Numbered from the stretch's first letter, positions 35,974 to 46,201 are shown. The stretch is 64,000 bases of DNA from an uncultured Clostridia bacterium (GCA_947632605.1 CANRPX010000005.1:1-64000), one strand, 5' to 3'. The notes: a model not told the origin generated them from the sequence alone. Numbers and translations are program-made.

Positions 35974-36858
35974 TTATTCATCTATATCTATTAATTCATA
36001 CTCTTTAGATCCTATTCCTAAATCTGCTGCTGCATCTATTGTGTGAGTTCCATGTCTTGAATTAACTCTCTCTAAGAAATGTTCTTTTCCTGGATCATTA
36101 GAATTTTTAACTAAATCTATACAAGCTTGGTCTATTGCAACTGGATCTAAAGAAGCTAAAATTCCAATATCTTTCATACATGGATCTTCTGCAACATTAC
36201 AACAATCACAATCAACACTCATATTACACATAACATTTATATATGCAATGTTTTCTCCAAATTTTTTAGTAACACTACTTGCTGCATCTGCCATTGCCTC
36301 TAAGAATTTTATTTGATCTGCTCTAAACATATCTTCATAACTTGCGTTTTCTGCTCCTGTGCAGTGAATATATCTTTTTCCTTTTCCAGAAGCAACACCT
36401 ATTGATAATTGTTTTAAAGCTCCACCATATCCACCCATTGGATGTCCTTTAAAATGTGACAATACAAGCATTGAATCATAATTATCTATGTTTTTACCTA
36501 CATAATTTTTCTTAATTACTTTTCCATTTGGAATTTTTAAGACTTTATCTTCGCCTTCACCATCTAAAATGTCTACTTTAAAATATTTTGTCCATCCATG
36601 TTCTGCCATTAATTCATTATGTCTTTCTGTTGTATTTCTAGCACCATCATAAGCGGTGTTACATTCAACAACAGTTCCATTTACATGTTCTACCATAGCT
36701 TTTACCATTTCTGGTCTAATATAGTTTTGATTTCCACGTTCACCAGAATGTAACTTAACTGCTACTTTTCCTGGTAACTTTCTTCCAAGGACTTCATACA
36801 TCCTAACAATATTTTCAGGTGTAATTTCCTTGCAAAAATAAACTTTTGATTTTTCCAT
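35974..36858 (-). CDS. DUF362 family protein
   Basis: This 294-residue member of the DUF362 family is shown by VAVKLHSGERGN, SHFKGHPMGGYGGALKQL and SGKGKRYIHC, plus ILASLDPVAIDQACIDLV. A cysteine-rich segment (CNMSVDCDCCNVAEDPC) could bind an iron-sulfur cluster. Some family members are ferredoxin-like; function unproved. The ATG at 36858 has AAAGGAA upstream. The longer frame would overlap the flavodoxin gene and is rejected. It follows flavodoxin by about 25 bases, suggesting a redox context. Confidence 0.85.
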   Translation of the reverse strand: MEKSKVYFCKEITPENIVRMYEVLGRKLPGKVAVKLHSGERGNQNYIRPEMVKAMVEHVNGTVVECNTAYDGARNTTERHNELMAEHGWTKYFKVDILDGEGEDKVLKIPNGKVIKKNYVGKNIDNYDSMLVLSHFKGHPMGGYGGALKQLSIGVASGKGKRYIHCTGAENASYEDMFRADQIKFLEAMADAASSVTKKFGENIAYINVMCNMSVDCDCCNVAEDPCMKDIGILASLDPVAIDQACIDLVKNSNDPGKEHFLERVNSRHGTHTIDAAADLGIGSKEYELIDIDE

Positions 36859-36883
36859 AAATACCGTTCCTTTCTTTTTTATT

Positions 36884-37357
36884 TTAATATTTACTAACCC
36901 ATTCTTTAAGTTCTTCTTCAGTAATTGATCCTCTAAGTCTATCTCCTCCAAACCATTTTGTTGTATCAGAACAAGATGGTTTTAATTCATCTATTGTATT
37001 TCCAAGTCCACTACTTCCAGATGTTGCGAATACAATTATATTTTTATTTGAAAAGTCATAACTTTCTAAAAAAGTATTTATAATTGTTGGTGCAACATAC
37101 CACCAAATTGGAAATCCTAAATAAATAGTATCATATTGCTCCATATTTTCAACTTTTCCAATGATACCTGGTCTTGATGAATGATCATTCATTTCAATTG
37201 AACTTCTGCTATTTTTATCCATCCAATTTAAATCTTCTGGTGTATAAGGAATTTCTGGTTCTATTTGGTATAAATCACCATTTACTACATTTGCAAGTTT
37301 TTCAGCTACTTTCTTTGTAGTACCACTTGCTGAAAAATAAGCAACTAAGCTTTTCAT
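36884..37357 (-). CDS. Flavodoxin
   Basis: This small FMN-binding electron carrier has 157 residues. The phosphate-binding loop is FSASGTTKKVAEKLA (residues 8-22). GFPIWWYVAP and FATSGSSGLG form the FMN loops. The ATG at 37357 has AAAGGAG upstream; an earlier frame start at 37420 has none. It is co-transcribed with the DUF362 gene. Confidence 0.9.
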   Translation of the reverse strand: MKSLVAYFSASGTTKKVAEKLANVVNGDLYQIEPEIPYTPEDLNWMDKNSRSSIEMNDHSSRPGIIGKVENMEQYDTIYLGFPIWWYVAPTIINTFLESYDFSNKNIIVFATSGSSGLGNTIDELKPSCSDTTKWFGGDRLRGSITEEELKEWVSKY

Positions 37358-37465
37358 ATATAAATCTCCTTTCAATGGATTAATTATTACATATCTGTTT
37401 TTCCGTTTAGATAATATCACAAAGAAAAAAAGTTTTCAATTGTTTTTTCTTTCTTTCCAAATCTT

Positions 37466-38341
37466 TTATTTACACTGTTTCCATAGCATTTTGTTGTTTT
37501 TAAATTCATATACTATTTTATTTTCATCATATAAGTAAGATAAATATGATTTTATCGTACTACCTATAAGCACATATTGATTTGGATTCATTATTAAATT
37601 ATATTCATCAAATATATTTTTTAAAATTTCTTCAAAAGTTTTTTCTTCTTTGCAGAAATCATAAATTTTTTCTGCAATTTCATATATTTTGTTTTTATTA
37701 AGTTCTATTAATGAATATATATCACAAGTAGCTTCACAATGTGATGGTATATAAAGATTTCCTTTTAAAGTACTTAAAAATTCCAAAGTATTTAAATATT
37801 CTCTTACATCATAAATAAAAAATAAATGATATTTTGTAATGGTTTCTTCACTAAATAAAGAGTCTGCTAAAAAGTATATATTATCACTAGTTTTAATTCC
37901 CACCATATCAAAAAAATGACCTTTTAGCATAAAATATTCTAATCCTTCTGGCAAATTTCCATCTAACTCTATTGCATTTGATTCTTTTGCTAATAAAAAC
38001 TTATTTCTTATATCTTTAAAAGGATATCCTCCATAAAGAAAAGAAGGTTCCAAAATAGGACTTTCTGTAAAAGATTTTTCAATATTATGTGCTAAAATAT
38101 TGCAACCTGTTCTATCTTGAATTACTTTATTTCCACCAATATGATCTGCGTTAGAATGTGTATTTATTATTCCTTTAACTTTCCAACCTTGCTCATCTAT
38201 AATTTTTAATATTTTTTTACCAGCATCTTTATCATTTCCTGAATCTATTATATACACATTTTCTTCATCTATTTTATAAATTCCAATATTTGTTGGATTT
38301 TTTATGTAATATGTTTTTTCTCCTACTTTAATTAATTCCAT
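37466..38341 (-). CDS. Metallo-beta-lactamase-fold hydrolase with altered HxHxDH motif
   Basis: This 291-residue MBL-fold protein has the metal motif THSNADHIGG, in which the second histidine of HxHxDH is Asn. Later ligands LKGHFFDMVG, LADSLFSEE and PSHCEA are present. A C-terminal winged-helix-like tail (about 215-291) follows, as in some MBL proteins. The Asn change may lower or shift metal site 1. Substrate unknown. Confidence 0.82.
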   Translation of the reverse strand: MELIKVGEKTYYIKNPTNIGIYKIDEENVYIIDSGNDKDAGKKILKIIDEQGWKVKGIINTHSNADHIGGNKVIQDRTGCNILAHNIEKSFTESPILEPSFLYGGYPFKDIRNKFLLAKESNAIELDGNLPEGLEYFMLKGHFFDMVGIKTSDNIYFLADSLFSEETITKYHLFFIYDVREYLNTLEFLSTLKGNLYIPSHCEATCDIYSLIELNKNKIYEIAEKIYDFCKEEKTFEEILKNIFDEYNLIMNPNQYVLIGSTIKSYLSYLYDENKIVYEFKNNKMLWKQCK

Positions 38342-38358
38342 TTTAAATTATTTCCTTT

Positions 38359-39627
38359 TTATTTTATATCTTTAAGATTATTTAATTTTTTTGCAATAAT
38401 TGTAATTATAACACAAAATACTAAGATTGTACCAAAGATAAAATTAGTGGTTCCTGTTTTAGGTAATACTTTAGTTGTTGTAGTATTATCTTTTTGTGGC
38501 ACACTAGGTTGATTGCTATTATTATTTTTTTTGTTATTATTTGAATTATTACTTGCGCTATTATCTTTATTTTGATTATTGTTTGAATTGTTGTTTGAAT
38601 TGTTATTGTCTTTATTTTGATTATTATTTGAATTTTTATTTTGGTTATTATTGTCTTTCTCTTCTGTAATTTCGCTCTCTTTATCATCATTTTCTTTATT
38701 ATCTGCATCTTTTGAATATCTAATAGTAGCAGAGTCTATCATCCAGTCAAATCCATAAATTTTTCCTTTTTCTATTAAAATAGAATCTGTTTTTTCTACT
38801 CCAAAAGCAGTATTTTTTATATCAATATTTATGTCTGTTTCAGTATCATTGTAAATATACTTTTCAAATTCATATTCTAATTTATCTCCATCTTTAAATT
38901 TACTCAATAAAATAACATCATCTTCTGAAACTCTTTTTAATAGTTCAGAATTTTCAATTTTTCTATACATAAAATTGAATGATTCTCCTGAATTATACTC
39001 ATTGAATGAAAATGATAATGAATCGCTAGAAATATTTTTAAACATATTTATTTTCTTTTCATAACTTTTTTCGTCTTTTTCTTTTAAATAAATTATACAA
39101 TTTTCTCCAATATCATTTTCAATTTCAGGAAAATTAGTTTTTTCATTAGCTGTAAATTTATATACTTGATTTTGTTTCAATTCTGATAATTTTATTTTAT
39201 CAGTCCATTCTTTATTAGTAATATCTACTCCATATTCAATATTATACAGTTTTTCTATATTTTCTTCTGATATATCTTCAAGTATTTCGTTTGTCATAAA
39301 ATCTATAATTTTACAATCATATACTTTAAAATCTTCTGGTGAATATGTTATTCTTAAACGAATATCATCTTTATATTTAAACAAGTTTGATGGTAAATTG
39401 TAATCACTAGCATAAACAGTTAAACTTGTTTGAGTGTTTTCACCTTCTTTCATTATAAAAACTCCATAACTAACTTCATCATTAACTTTAGAATAAGAAT
39501 TTAATTCGAAATCTTTCGTAATTAGATTTTCGTTATCAGCAGCAAAACTTACATAATGTTCATTAAATATTAATATAATTAATGTAATTATTATTGTTAT
39601 TATTATTGAAAATTTTTTAATTTTCAT
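38359..39627 (-). CDS. LPKTG sortase-anchored surface protein
   Basis: This secreted wall protein of 422 residues has a signal peptide (about 1-30, ending SFAAD). An unknown beta-rich ectodomain (about 31-310) contains no recognised family. A low-complexity linker of Asn, Gln, Lys and Asp follows, then the sortase signal LPKTG, a hydrophobic helix and a short basic tail. The linker is coded mainly by AAT/AAC/AAA repeats and may vary in length. GGGGG precedes the ATG. Exposed on the wall; function unknown. Confidence 0.85.
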   Translation of the reverse strand: MKIKKFSIIITIIITLIILIFNEHYVSFAADNENLITKDFELNSYSKVNDEVSYGVFIMKEGENTQTSLTVYASDYNLPSNLFKYKDDIRLRITYSPEDFKVYDCKIIDFMTNEILEDISEENIEKLYNIEYGVDITNKEWTDKIKLSELKQNQVYKFTANEKTNFPEIENDIGENCIIYLKEKDEKSYEKKINMFKNISSDSLSFSFNEYNSGESFNFMYRKIENSELLKRVSEDDVILLSKFKDGDKLEYEFEKYIYNDTETDINIDIKNTAFGVEKTDSILIEKGKIYGFDWMIDSATIRYSKDADNKENDDKESEITEEKDNNNQNKNSNNNQNKDNNNSNNNSNNNQNKDNSASNNSNNNKKNNNSNQPSVPQKDNTTTTKVLPKTGTTNFIFGTILVFCVIITIIAKKLNNLKDIK

Positions 39628-39768
39628 AAAACTAGTTTTCCCCCTTTTTCTTTTGTCAATAATATATTTAATTATATTATTACTGTTTTTTTATTACAAT
39701 TAATTTTATGTTACATTTAAGTAACTATCTTCTTATAATTCTTTAATAATTTTATTCTAAAAATAAAC

Positions 39769-39808
39769 AAACTCTTATAATGTTTATACATAAGCATCAT
39801 AAGAGTTT
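39769..39808 (-). terminator. Terminator of the MMPL gene
   Basis: AAACTCTTAT (39769-39778) pairs with ATAAGAGTTT (39799-39808). The minus strand continues TTTATTTTTAG. It lies 11 bases after the stop at 39820. Confidence 0.85.
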
Positions 39809-39819
39809 AAAATTATTTT

Positions 39820-42800
39820 TTATTGTTTTTTAGATTTAACTATAAATCTATCCCAAAATGCCAGTACTGCTGGTAGTAAAGTTAAAATCAAAATTGTAGA
39901 GCATAAAGTTCCTTCTGATATTGTTTTACATATTTTTGCTGCTATTGCTGATGCAAAATTTGCAATAATTAATGTTACTATAATAAGTATTGAACTTGAA
40001 GTTAATATTGTGTGAATTGACTTATTATATGAATCTATTATTGACTCTTTTATTCCTTCTGTTTTTCTATGCTCCAAATAATATGATGTATATAAAATAG
40101 CATAATCTATTGTTGCACCCATTAGAATGCTTTGAACAATTAAGATTGAAATAAAGTAAACATCTTCACCTAAAAATGATAATATTCCCATAGTTAAGTA
40201 AACTGCACATTGTATTGTTAAAACTAATATTATTGGCACAATTATTGATTTAAAAGTAATTACAACTACAACAAATATAAATATCATTGTTATAATAGTC
40301 ATGAAATTTAGCTCATTATTGAAAGTTTTACTCATTTCATAAGCCATTGGAGAATTTCCTATTACATAAAAATCATTTAAATTCTTACCTAATAAATCTT
40401 TTACTTTTTGAACAAATGCAAAAGTTTCATCTGATTCTTGAGCAAATTTTGTATTTAATACAACTCTTGAATAATTATTTCCTATAAGCATTTCTTTAGC
40501 ATCAGTTACAGTTGTTTTTGCATCTGTAATATCTTTTCTCATATCATCATCAATAAAATCTGTAAAACGCTCATCCTTCAAAATATCTTCATTTAAATAA
40601 TTAACAAATTCTTCTATTGTAAGTTCCCATGTATTATTATATTCTTTACTACTGCCATAATAAGTATAAAGAATTTCCACTGTATTTCTTTCTACTTTAT
40701 CTGATAAATTGCTAAGAATTCCAAAAATTTCATTTGAAGTATATTTAGTTCCAATTATGCTATTTTTCATAATACCATTAACTGTATTCAAATTTGCTAT
40801 TTGTTCACTATCAAAATTACTTGAATACTCTGGATTTGTAACTACATCTTTTAGTAAAAAATTAATAAATTCATTTAATGATATAGTAAAATTTGAATTT
40901 ACATATTTTGAGCTATATAAACCATAAAGTAACTTTAAATCATCTTTATTTATGTTTAATAATGAGGATAATTCTTCACAATTATATTTTTTATCAATTA
41001 CAATTCCATCTATTGCTGTTTTTAATAAATTTAAATCTGAAATAGTGTCATTTGAAATTTTTCCTGCTAAAGAAGCATCGTCTTTGTGTGCAAGTACAAA
41101 ATTTACAAATTCTTGTGGCGTTAAACTCATATTATTTTGAAGTGAAACATATAAAGTATATATGCTTTTTGTTTTTTCACTATCAATTCCAATAACTTGT
41201 GAAATTTCTTGATAAGTAAATGTTGTGTTATTTATAGTATTTTCCATAATAGTAGATAGCAACTTTAATTTATTAATTGTGTTTTCATCAATATTTGCTT
41301 GTATGCTTTCTAATGTACTATTGTCTAATATTAATTTTACAAATTCTTGTGGTGTTGATGTCCAACTATTTGTATTTCCCGTTCCATAATCTATTAAAGC
41401 ATATAATTGATTAATTTGCTCTAAACTAATAACTTGTGAACCTGCTATCATTTGAAATAAATTTGTCATTTCTTGAGATGTAAATTTTTTATCACTCATT
41501 ATTGTTTGTAAAAGTTGTAATTTTTTCAAAGCATCACTCATGCCTTCAGGGTTAAACATACCAGAATCAGAGCCACCTGGAGCTTCAGTTGGAATACTTA
41601 ATACAAAATCTACAAACTCTTTAGGAGACATCTTACAATCTTCTCCTTTATTCTCTTTGATAAAAGAAAATATGCCATTTAATGTATCTTGATTAATACT
41701 AACAAAAATTTGACCTAAACCATTTTCATCTAGTGACATTTGAGTATTTTTATTTTCAACAATTGGCAATATAGTTTTTGATAATCCTTGTAATGTTGCA
41801 AGTTGTGTACTATCCATATAAGAACTTCCATAAGTAGTTGCATTATCAATGAATTCTTTTATATCATATTTACTATTTGAAGTTTGTTTAGTATATTTTA
41901 ATAGCAAAATTTGAGTTATTTTAGAATCTTCTATTCCAAACAAAGTAGATAATTCTTTACTATTCATTTGTTTAGTAATAACATTTTTATCACTAAAAGT
42001 TGAAAGTAATTTTATATTTTGAATTGTTGCTTCATCAAAACTACTTGCATAATTACTATCATTTAAAACGTTGTTTAATACAAAATTTGAAAATTCAGAA
42101 ATACTCAATTTTATATCTATATCATTTACTAAAATATAATACTTATATAGTTCATTCATTGTATTTTCATCAATTTCAAATAGTCCTGCCATTTGACTAC
42201 TTGACATTTTGCTTTGAACGGTTTGTTTATTAGTAAATTTTGATAAAGTATTTAATTTATTTCTACTTTCATTATCAATTTTTTTAGAATATTCTTCATT
42301 AGTTAAAACATCTTTATTCATGAAATCTACAAATTCATCTAATTTAAGTTGAACATTATTATTCTTAGAAAGATAATAAATAAAAATATCTTTTACTTTA
42401 TTTTCATCAATTTCCAATATATTTGCGATTTCTGATGAAGTTCTTTTTCTATTTATAGAGTTTTCTGTAACAAAATTTTTAAGTCTAGTTATATCTTTTT
42501 TAGTTTCATCATCAATTTTCTCATTTGTTTTTTCATTCTTATATGCCTCTTCTTCAATAAAGTTTATAAAATCACTAAATGTCATTGCATTGTTCTCATT
42601 TTTATTATAATAATCATAATATAAAATTTTTAATAAATAATCTTCAATATTAACATCTGATCCTAAATCTTCAAGCTTATCGTTTAATTTATCATAAGTT
42701 AATTTTTCATTAATTGTATTGCCATAACCTAAAACTTCTTTTACTTTTTCCTCATTTTCAAATTCTTTTAAATATTTAGAAATTTTTTCTTCATCTTCAT

Positions 42801-43950
42801 TTTTATATATAATAGCAATTTGATTATTTTCGCTAAATATTTTCGATATTTCATCTTCTTTTGAATCTGTATAGTCAATTCCCAAGTTTCCTTTTAATAT
42901 AAAACTTGTAGCAAAAATTATCAAAAACAATGGGAATGCAATAAATCGAATTTTATAACTATATTTGCCTAACCAACTTAATTTTATATTAGGACTTTTC
43001 TTTTTAGTTTTTATAATCCATTTATCAAATATCAATATTAAAGCTGGAAGAACAAAGAAAATGCAAATTAAACTAAATAACACTCCTTTTGCCAAAACAA
43101 ATCCTAAATCTTTTCCTATTTTAAAGCTCATAAATACTAATGCTAATAATCCAACTATTGTTGTAACAGAACTACTTGATATAGCCTGGAAAGCTTTATA
43201 TAACGCATTTTTCATAGCTTTAACATTATCTTTTTCCGTTTCTTTTTCTTGATCATATCTATTCATTAGCATAATTGAATAATCCATTGATAAAGCCATT
43301 TGCAATATAGCTGTTATTGAATCTGTTATATGAGATACATTTTCAAATATTATATTTGTTCCTTTATTCAAAATAACTGCCATTAAAATTGATGTTAAAA
43401 ATAAAAATGGTTCTACATAAGATTCACACATTATAATCAAAATTATTAAAGCACATCCAACAGCTAATGCTATAATCCAAAATGGTAACACTGTTTTATT
43501 ATTTTCAGATACATCCCCACTTGTATAAATATTATAATTACTATATTTTTCTGTTATTTGATTATATACATCTGATGCAGTTTGAGAATCTGCTTTTCCA
43601 TCTACTGTTATAACATATAAAGTATAATTATCTTTATTGTACTCTTCATTATTTTCATAATCTATTTCTTTAACTCCAGTTAAATTTTCTAAATAATTTT
43701 TAACATCTTCTTTTTCATCATCTTGCAAGTTTTCAAACATTAAATTTAAAGTACTAGTCTCTGTTCCTGAGAATTCATCTTCCATAATATTCATTCCAAT
43801 TCTTGTTTCAGAATCATCTGGCATATATTTGGCTATATCATGATTGATTTTTACTTTATTAGATAATATAGCACAAATTATTGTAAGAACTATGAATAAT
43901 GTTAATATAAAATATCGTTTACTTATTATGAAATCAGTAATTTTTCTCAA
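39820..43950 (-). CDS. Giant MMPL/RND-type transporter with a long repetitive extracellular insert
   Basis: This 1,376-residue MMPL-family exporter has the first membrane half at about 13-355 (sterol-sensing-like core DSITAILQMALSMDYSIMLM) and the second at about 1185-1376 (ILMGATIDYAILYTSYYLEH). Between them lies an outside region of ~830 residues, far longer than the usual loop. It contains about nine degenerate ~90-residue helical units, each with an xEFVxFV core (LDEFVDFM, ISEFSNFV, PKEFVDFV, PQEFVNFV, LNEFINFL, IEEFVNYL). It starts at TTG 43950 with AAGGAAGG seven bases upstream. A divergent TetR gene is its probable repressor. Substrate unknown; lipid or drug export is typical. Confidence 0.85.
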   Translation of the reverse strand: MRKITDFIISKRYFILTLFIVLTIICAILSNKVKINHDIAKYMPDDSETRIGMNIMEDEFSGTETSTLNLMFENLQDDEKEDVKNYLENLTGVKEIDYENNEEYNKDNYTLYVITVDGKADSQTASDVYNQITEKYSNYNIYTSGDVSENNKTVLPFWIIALAVGCALIILIIMCESYVEPFLFLTSILMAVILNKGTNIIFENVSHITDSITAILQMALSMDYSIMLMNRYDQEKETEKDNVKAMKNALYKAFQAISSSSVTTIVGLLALVFMSFKIGKDLGFVLAKGVLFSLICIFFVLPALILIFDKWIIKTKKKSPNIKLSWLGKYSYKIRFIAFPLFLIIFATSFILKGNLGIDYTDSKEDEISKIFSENNQIAIIYKNEDEEKISKYLKEFENEEKVKEVLGYGNTINEKLTYDKLNDKLEDLGSDVNIEDYLLKILYYDYYNKNENNAMTFSDFINFIEEEAYKNEKTNEKIDDETKKDITRLKNFVTENSINRKRTSSEIANILEIDENKVKDIFIYYLSKNNNVQLKLDEFVDFMNKDVLTNEEYSKKIDNESRNKLNTLSKFTNKQTVQSKMSSSQMAGLFEIDENTMNELYKYYILVNDIDIKLSISEFSNFVLNNVLNDSNYASSFDEATIQNIKLLSTFSDKNVITKQMNSKELSTLFGIEDSKITQILLLKYTKQTSNSKYDIKEFIDNATTYGSSYMDSTQLATLQGLSKTILPIVENKNTQMSLDENGLGQIFVSINQDTLNGIFSFIKENKGEDCKMSPKEFVDFVLSIPTEAPGGSDSGMFNPEGMSDALKKLQLLQTIMSDKKFTSQEMTNLFQMIAGSQVISLEQINQLYALIDYGTGNTNSWTSTPQEFVKLILDNSTLESIQANIDENTINKLKLLSTIMENTINNTTFTYQEISQVIGIDSEKTKSIYTLYVSLQNNMSLTPQEFVNFVLAHKDDASLAGKISNDTISDLNLLKTAIDGIVIDKKYNCEELSSLLNINKDDLKLLYGLYSSKYVNSNFTISLNEFINFLLKDVVTNPEYSSNFDSEQIANLNTVNGIMKNSIIGTKYTSNEIFGILSNLSDKVERNTVEILYTYYGSSKEYNNTWELTIEEFVNYLNEDILKDERFTDFIDDDMRKDITDAKTTVTDAKEMLIGNNYSRVVLNTKFAQESDETFAFVQKVKDLLGKNLNDFYVIGNSPMAYEMSKTFNNELNFMTIITMIFIFVVVVITFKSIIVPIILVLTIQCAVYLTMGILSFLGEDVYFISILIVQSILMGATIDYAILYTSYYLEHRKTEGIKESIIDSYNKSIHTILTSSSILIIVTLIIANFASAIAAKICKTISEGTLCSTILILTLLPAVLAFWDRFIVKSKKQ

Positions 43951-43984
43951 AGTAAATCCTTCCTTTCTTTTAAATCCGCTGTAT

Positions 43985-44013
43985 ATTATATTCTCATTAT
44001 TTTCATTTTGGAA
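43985..44013 (-). promoter_or_regulatory. Probable promoter of the MMPL gene
   Basis: TATAAT (43990-43985) with TTCCAA (44013-44008) 17 bases upstream on the minus strand. The weak -35 lies close beside the palindrome at 44025-44054. Confidence 0.6.
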
Positions 44014-44024
44014 GTATAAAATAT

Positions 44025-44054
44025 AAAAAAGTGTCTAAATTTAGACACTTTTTT
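44025..44054. promoter_or_regulatory. 30-bp perfect palindrome, probable TetR operator
   Basis: Positions 44025-44039 and 44040-44054 are exact complements, with the core GTGTCTAAATTTAGACAC. It lies in the 178-base spacer between the divergent MMPL and TetR genes, next to both promoters, as autoregulated TetR operators do. The outer A and T runs would also allow a terminator, but no gene ends here. Confidence 0.7.
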
Positions 44055-44084
44055 ATATTTTGTATTTATTTATTGAAAATAGTA

Positions 44085-44093
44085 TGCTATAAT
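44085..44093 (+). promoter_or_regulatory. Extended -10 promoter of the tetR gene
   Basis: TATGCTATAAT contains TGC-TATAAT (extended -10) ending at 44093; no good -35 is visible. The ATG follows 35 bases later. Confidence 0.6.
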
Positions 44094-44128
44094 TTTGATA
44101 TATTTTTAAAAAAGGAAATGATTTATTT

Positions 44129-44677
44129 ATGAAAGTAAGATGTCTAAATTCTTCTTCTGTTAAAACCAGAAATTGTATAAAAAAAGCATTCGCAGAATTA
44201 ATTAATGAAAAGAGACAATTAGATAAAGTAACTGTTACAGAATTAGTAAAAAGAGCAGATATAACAAGGAGCACTTTTTACACACATTATGATGATATTT
44301 ATGAAGTTGCAAATGATTATCAATTACAAACTATTGAACTTCTATGCAGTGATGAATTAAAATTATATTCAAAAAATGATATAGAAAATTATTTTGAAAA
44401 TATTATATGTTGCTTAAAAGATAATGAAAAAACATATAAATTACTCTTATCTGCTGATGAATCACTTTTATTTTTGCAGAAATTAACAAGAATTGCTTGT
44501 AATAAAATATATGATGCTTTAAAAAATACTTGCACAGATGAATATCTTAAACTCAATGTTTCTTTCCTTTTAAATGGAATATCTGGTGAAATTTTAAAAT
44601 ATTTTAGAAATGAGAGTGATTACTCATTGGATGAAATACTTTTTAATATGAAAAAATGGTTTGAGAAACTTTTTTAA
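44129..44677 (+). CDS. TetR-family transcriptional regulator
   Basis: This 182-residue regulator has an N-terminal TetR helix-turn-helix (about residues 15-60: VTVTELVKRADITRSTFYTHYDD) and an all-helical ligand domain. AAAGGAAATG lies before the ATG. It is divergent from the MMPL transporter gene and shares the spacer with a 30-bp palindrome. It most likely represses itself and the transporter until a ligand binds. Confidence 0.88.
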   Translation: MKVRCLNSSSVKTRNCIKKAFAELINEKRQLDKVTVTELVKRADITRSTFYTHYDDIYEVANDYQLQTIELLCSDELKLYSKNDIENYFENIICCLKDNEKTYKLLLSADESLLFLQKLTRIACNKIYDALKNTCTDEYLKLNVSFLLNGISGEILKYFRNESDYSLDEILFNMKKWFEKLF

Positions 44678-44695
44678 GTTAATCTCAAACCATTT
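44654..44695. terminator. Bidirectional terminator between tetR and cls
   Basis: AAATGGTTTGAGA (44654-44666) pairs with its complement at 44683-44695, overlapping the end of the tetR frame. T-rich stretches follow on both strands. Confidence 0.75.
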
Positions 44696-44704
44696 CTATT
44701 AATT

Positions 44705-46201
44705 TTACATTAATGGTGCAACTAATCTTAGCAAAGATTGCCAAACAGATTTAAAGAAATTAGGTGATGTTTCTTCTTTAGTTACTTTATGACTTTTTTT
44801 CATAGTATCTACTAAATCTTTCTTTATATCTTTAATTACATCCATATCTTCCAAATAACATCCACATTCAAAATGCAAATATAAACTCCTATAATCCATA
44901 TTTATTGTTCCAACTGTTGCAATATCATCATCTGATACAAATACTTTGCTATGAACAAAACCTGGTGTATATTTATAAACCTTAACACCTGATTTTACTA
45001 AAGGTTCTACATAAGATTCAGATAATGTATAAACTACTTTTTTATCTGGGATTCCTGGAATTACTATTCTAACATCAACACCTCTTTTTACAGCTAAACT
45101 TAAAGCATTTATCATATCTGTATCTATAATTAAATATGGTGTAAATATATAAACATAATTATTGGCTTGATTTATAATATTTAAATATACATCTTCTCCA
45201 GTTACTTCTTCATCTAATGGTGTTTCTCCATAAGGCACTACAAATCCAGAATTTATATTGTTATTAAACTTATATTTATATTTATTAAAATCTTTATCTT
45301 CATTTCTAAATGCATTCCACATAGTTAGAAACATTACTGTATAATTCCAAACAGCATCTCCAGAAATTCTTATTGCATTATCTTTCCAATGACCATATTT
45401 TTTATCTTCGTTTATATATTCATCTGCAATATTTATTCCTCCAGAAAAAGCAACTTTTCCATCTATGACTAATATTTTTCTATGATCACGGTTGTTTAAG
45501 AAAACACCAGCAATAGGATTTAGTTTATTAAAGACAACACACTTAATTCCCTTTTTTTCTAATTCTTTTGGATAAGAATTAGAAAGTGTAGAAATACATC
45601 CCATATCATCATACATAACTCTTACATCAACACCTTGTGATGCTTTTTCTTCTAATATTTTTAAAATAGAATCCCACATCTTTCCATGTGCTACAATAAA
45701 ATATTCAAAAAATATAAACTTTTCTGCTTTCTTTAATTCTTCTAACATAACAGTAAAAGCTTTTTCTCCAATAGGATAATATGTGACTTCATTATTTTTA
45801 GTAACTGGATATCCTGTAAAATCACTTAAATATCTAATTTTACCATTATCCTTATATTCTGCTTTTATTTTCTTATCTTGAACTAAATATTTCTGATTTT
45901 CACTTTCACTCTTTTTAATATTTTTTAAAGTTTTACTTCCTCTTTTATTTCTTTGAAAAATTATATAAAGTAAAGCACCAACAATAGGAAATAAAATTAA
46001 AATAATTATTAAAGGCAATGTATAAGAATAATTTTTACTTTTTCTTATAAATCCTAAAGTAAGAAGAATACTTATAATTCCAAAGAAAACATCTATTATA
46101 ACAATGTGTTCTATAAAAAATAAGTAAATAAATAATGTTGACAGTATTTGTAAAAGTAATCCTACTACTACTATCAATCCTCTTTTTAAAGCCATTTTCA
46201 T
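44705..46201 (-). CDS. cls: Cardiolipin synthase
   Basis: This phospholipase-D-type enzyme condenses phosphatidylglycerol to cardiolipin at the membrane. Two N-terminal membrane helices (about 7-80) are followed by two HKD catalytic motifs, HRKILVIDGKVAFSGG and HSKVFVSDDDIATVG. Length 498 is standard. The start at 46201 has GGGG nine bases upstream; an internal ATG at 46195 is possible. Confidence 0.93.
   Translation of the reverse strand: MKMALKRGLIVVVGLLLQILSTLFIYLFFIEHIVIIDVFFGIISILLTLGFIRKSKNYSYTLPLIIILILFPIVGALLYIIFQRNKRGSKTLKNIKKSESENQKYLVQDKKIKAEYKDNGKIRYLSDFTGYPVTKNNEVTYYPIGEKAFTVMLEELKKAEKFIFFEYFIVAHGKMWDSILKILEEKASQGVDVRVMYDDMGCISTLSNSYPKELEKKGIKCVVFNKLNPIAGVFLNNRDHRKILVIDGKVAFSGGINIADEYINEDKKYGHWKDNAIRISGDAVWNYTVMFLTMWNAFRNEDKDFNKYKYKFNNNINSGFVVPYGETPLDEEVTGEDVYLNIINQANNYVYIFTPYLIIDTDMINALSLAVKRGVDVRIVIPGIPDKKVVYTLSESYVEPLVKSGVKVYKYTPGFVHSKVFVSDDDIATVGTINMDYRSLYLHFECGCYLEDMDVIKDIKKDLVDTMKKSHKVTKEETSPNFFKSVWQSLLRLVAPLM

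Noticed and set aside
38421-38708. Minus-strand 95-codon Ile/Lys/Thr-rich frame in the LPKTG gene
   Set aside because: It is a second frame of the AAT/AAC/AAA low-complexity linker of the real gene.
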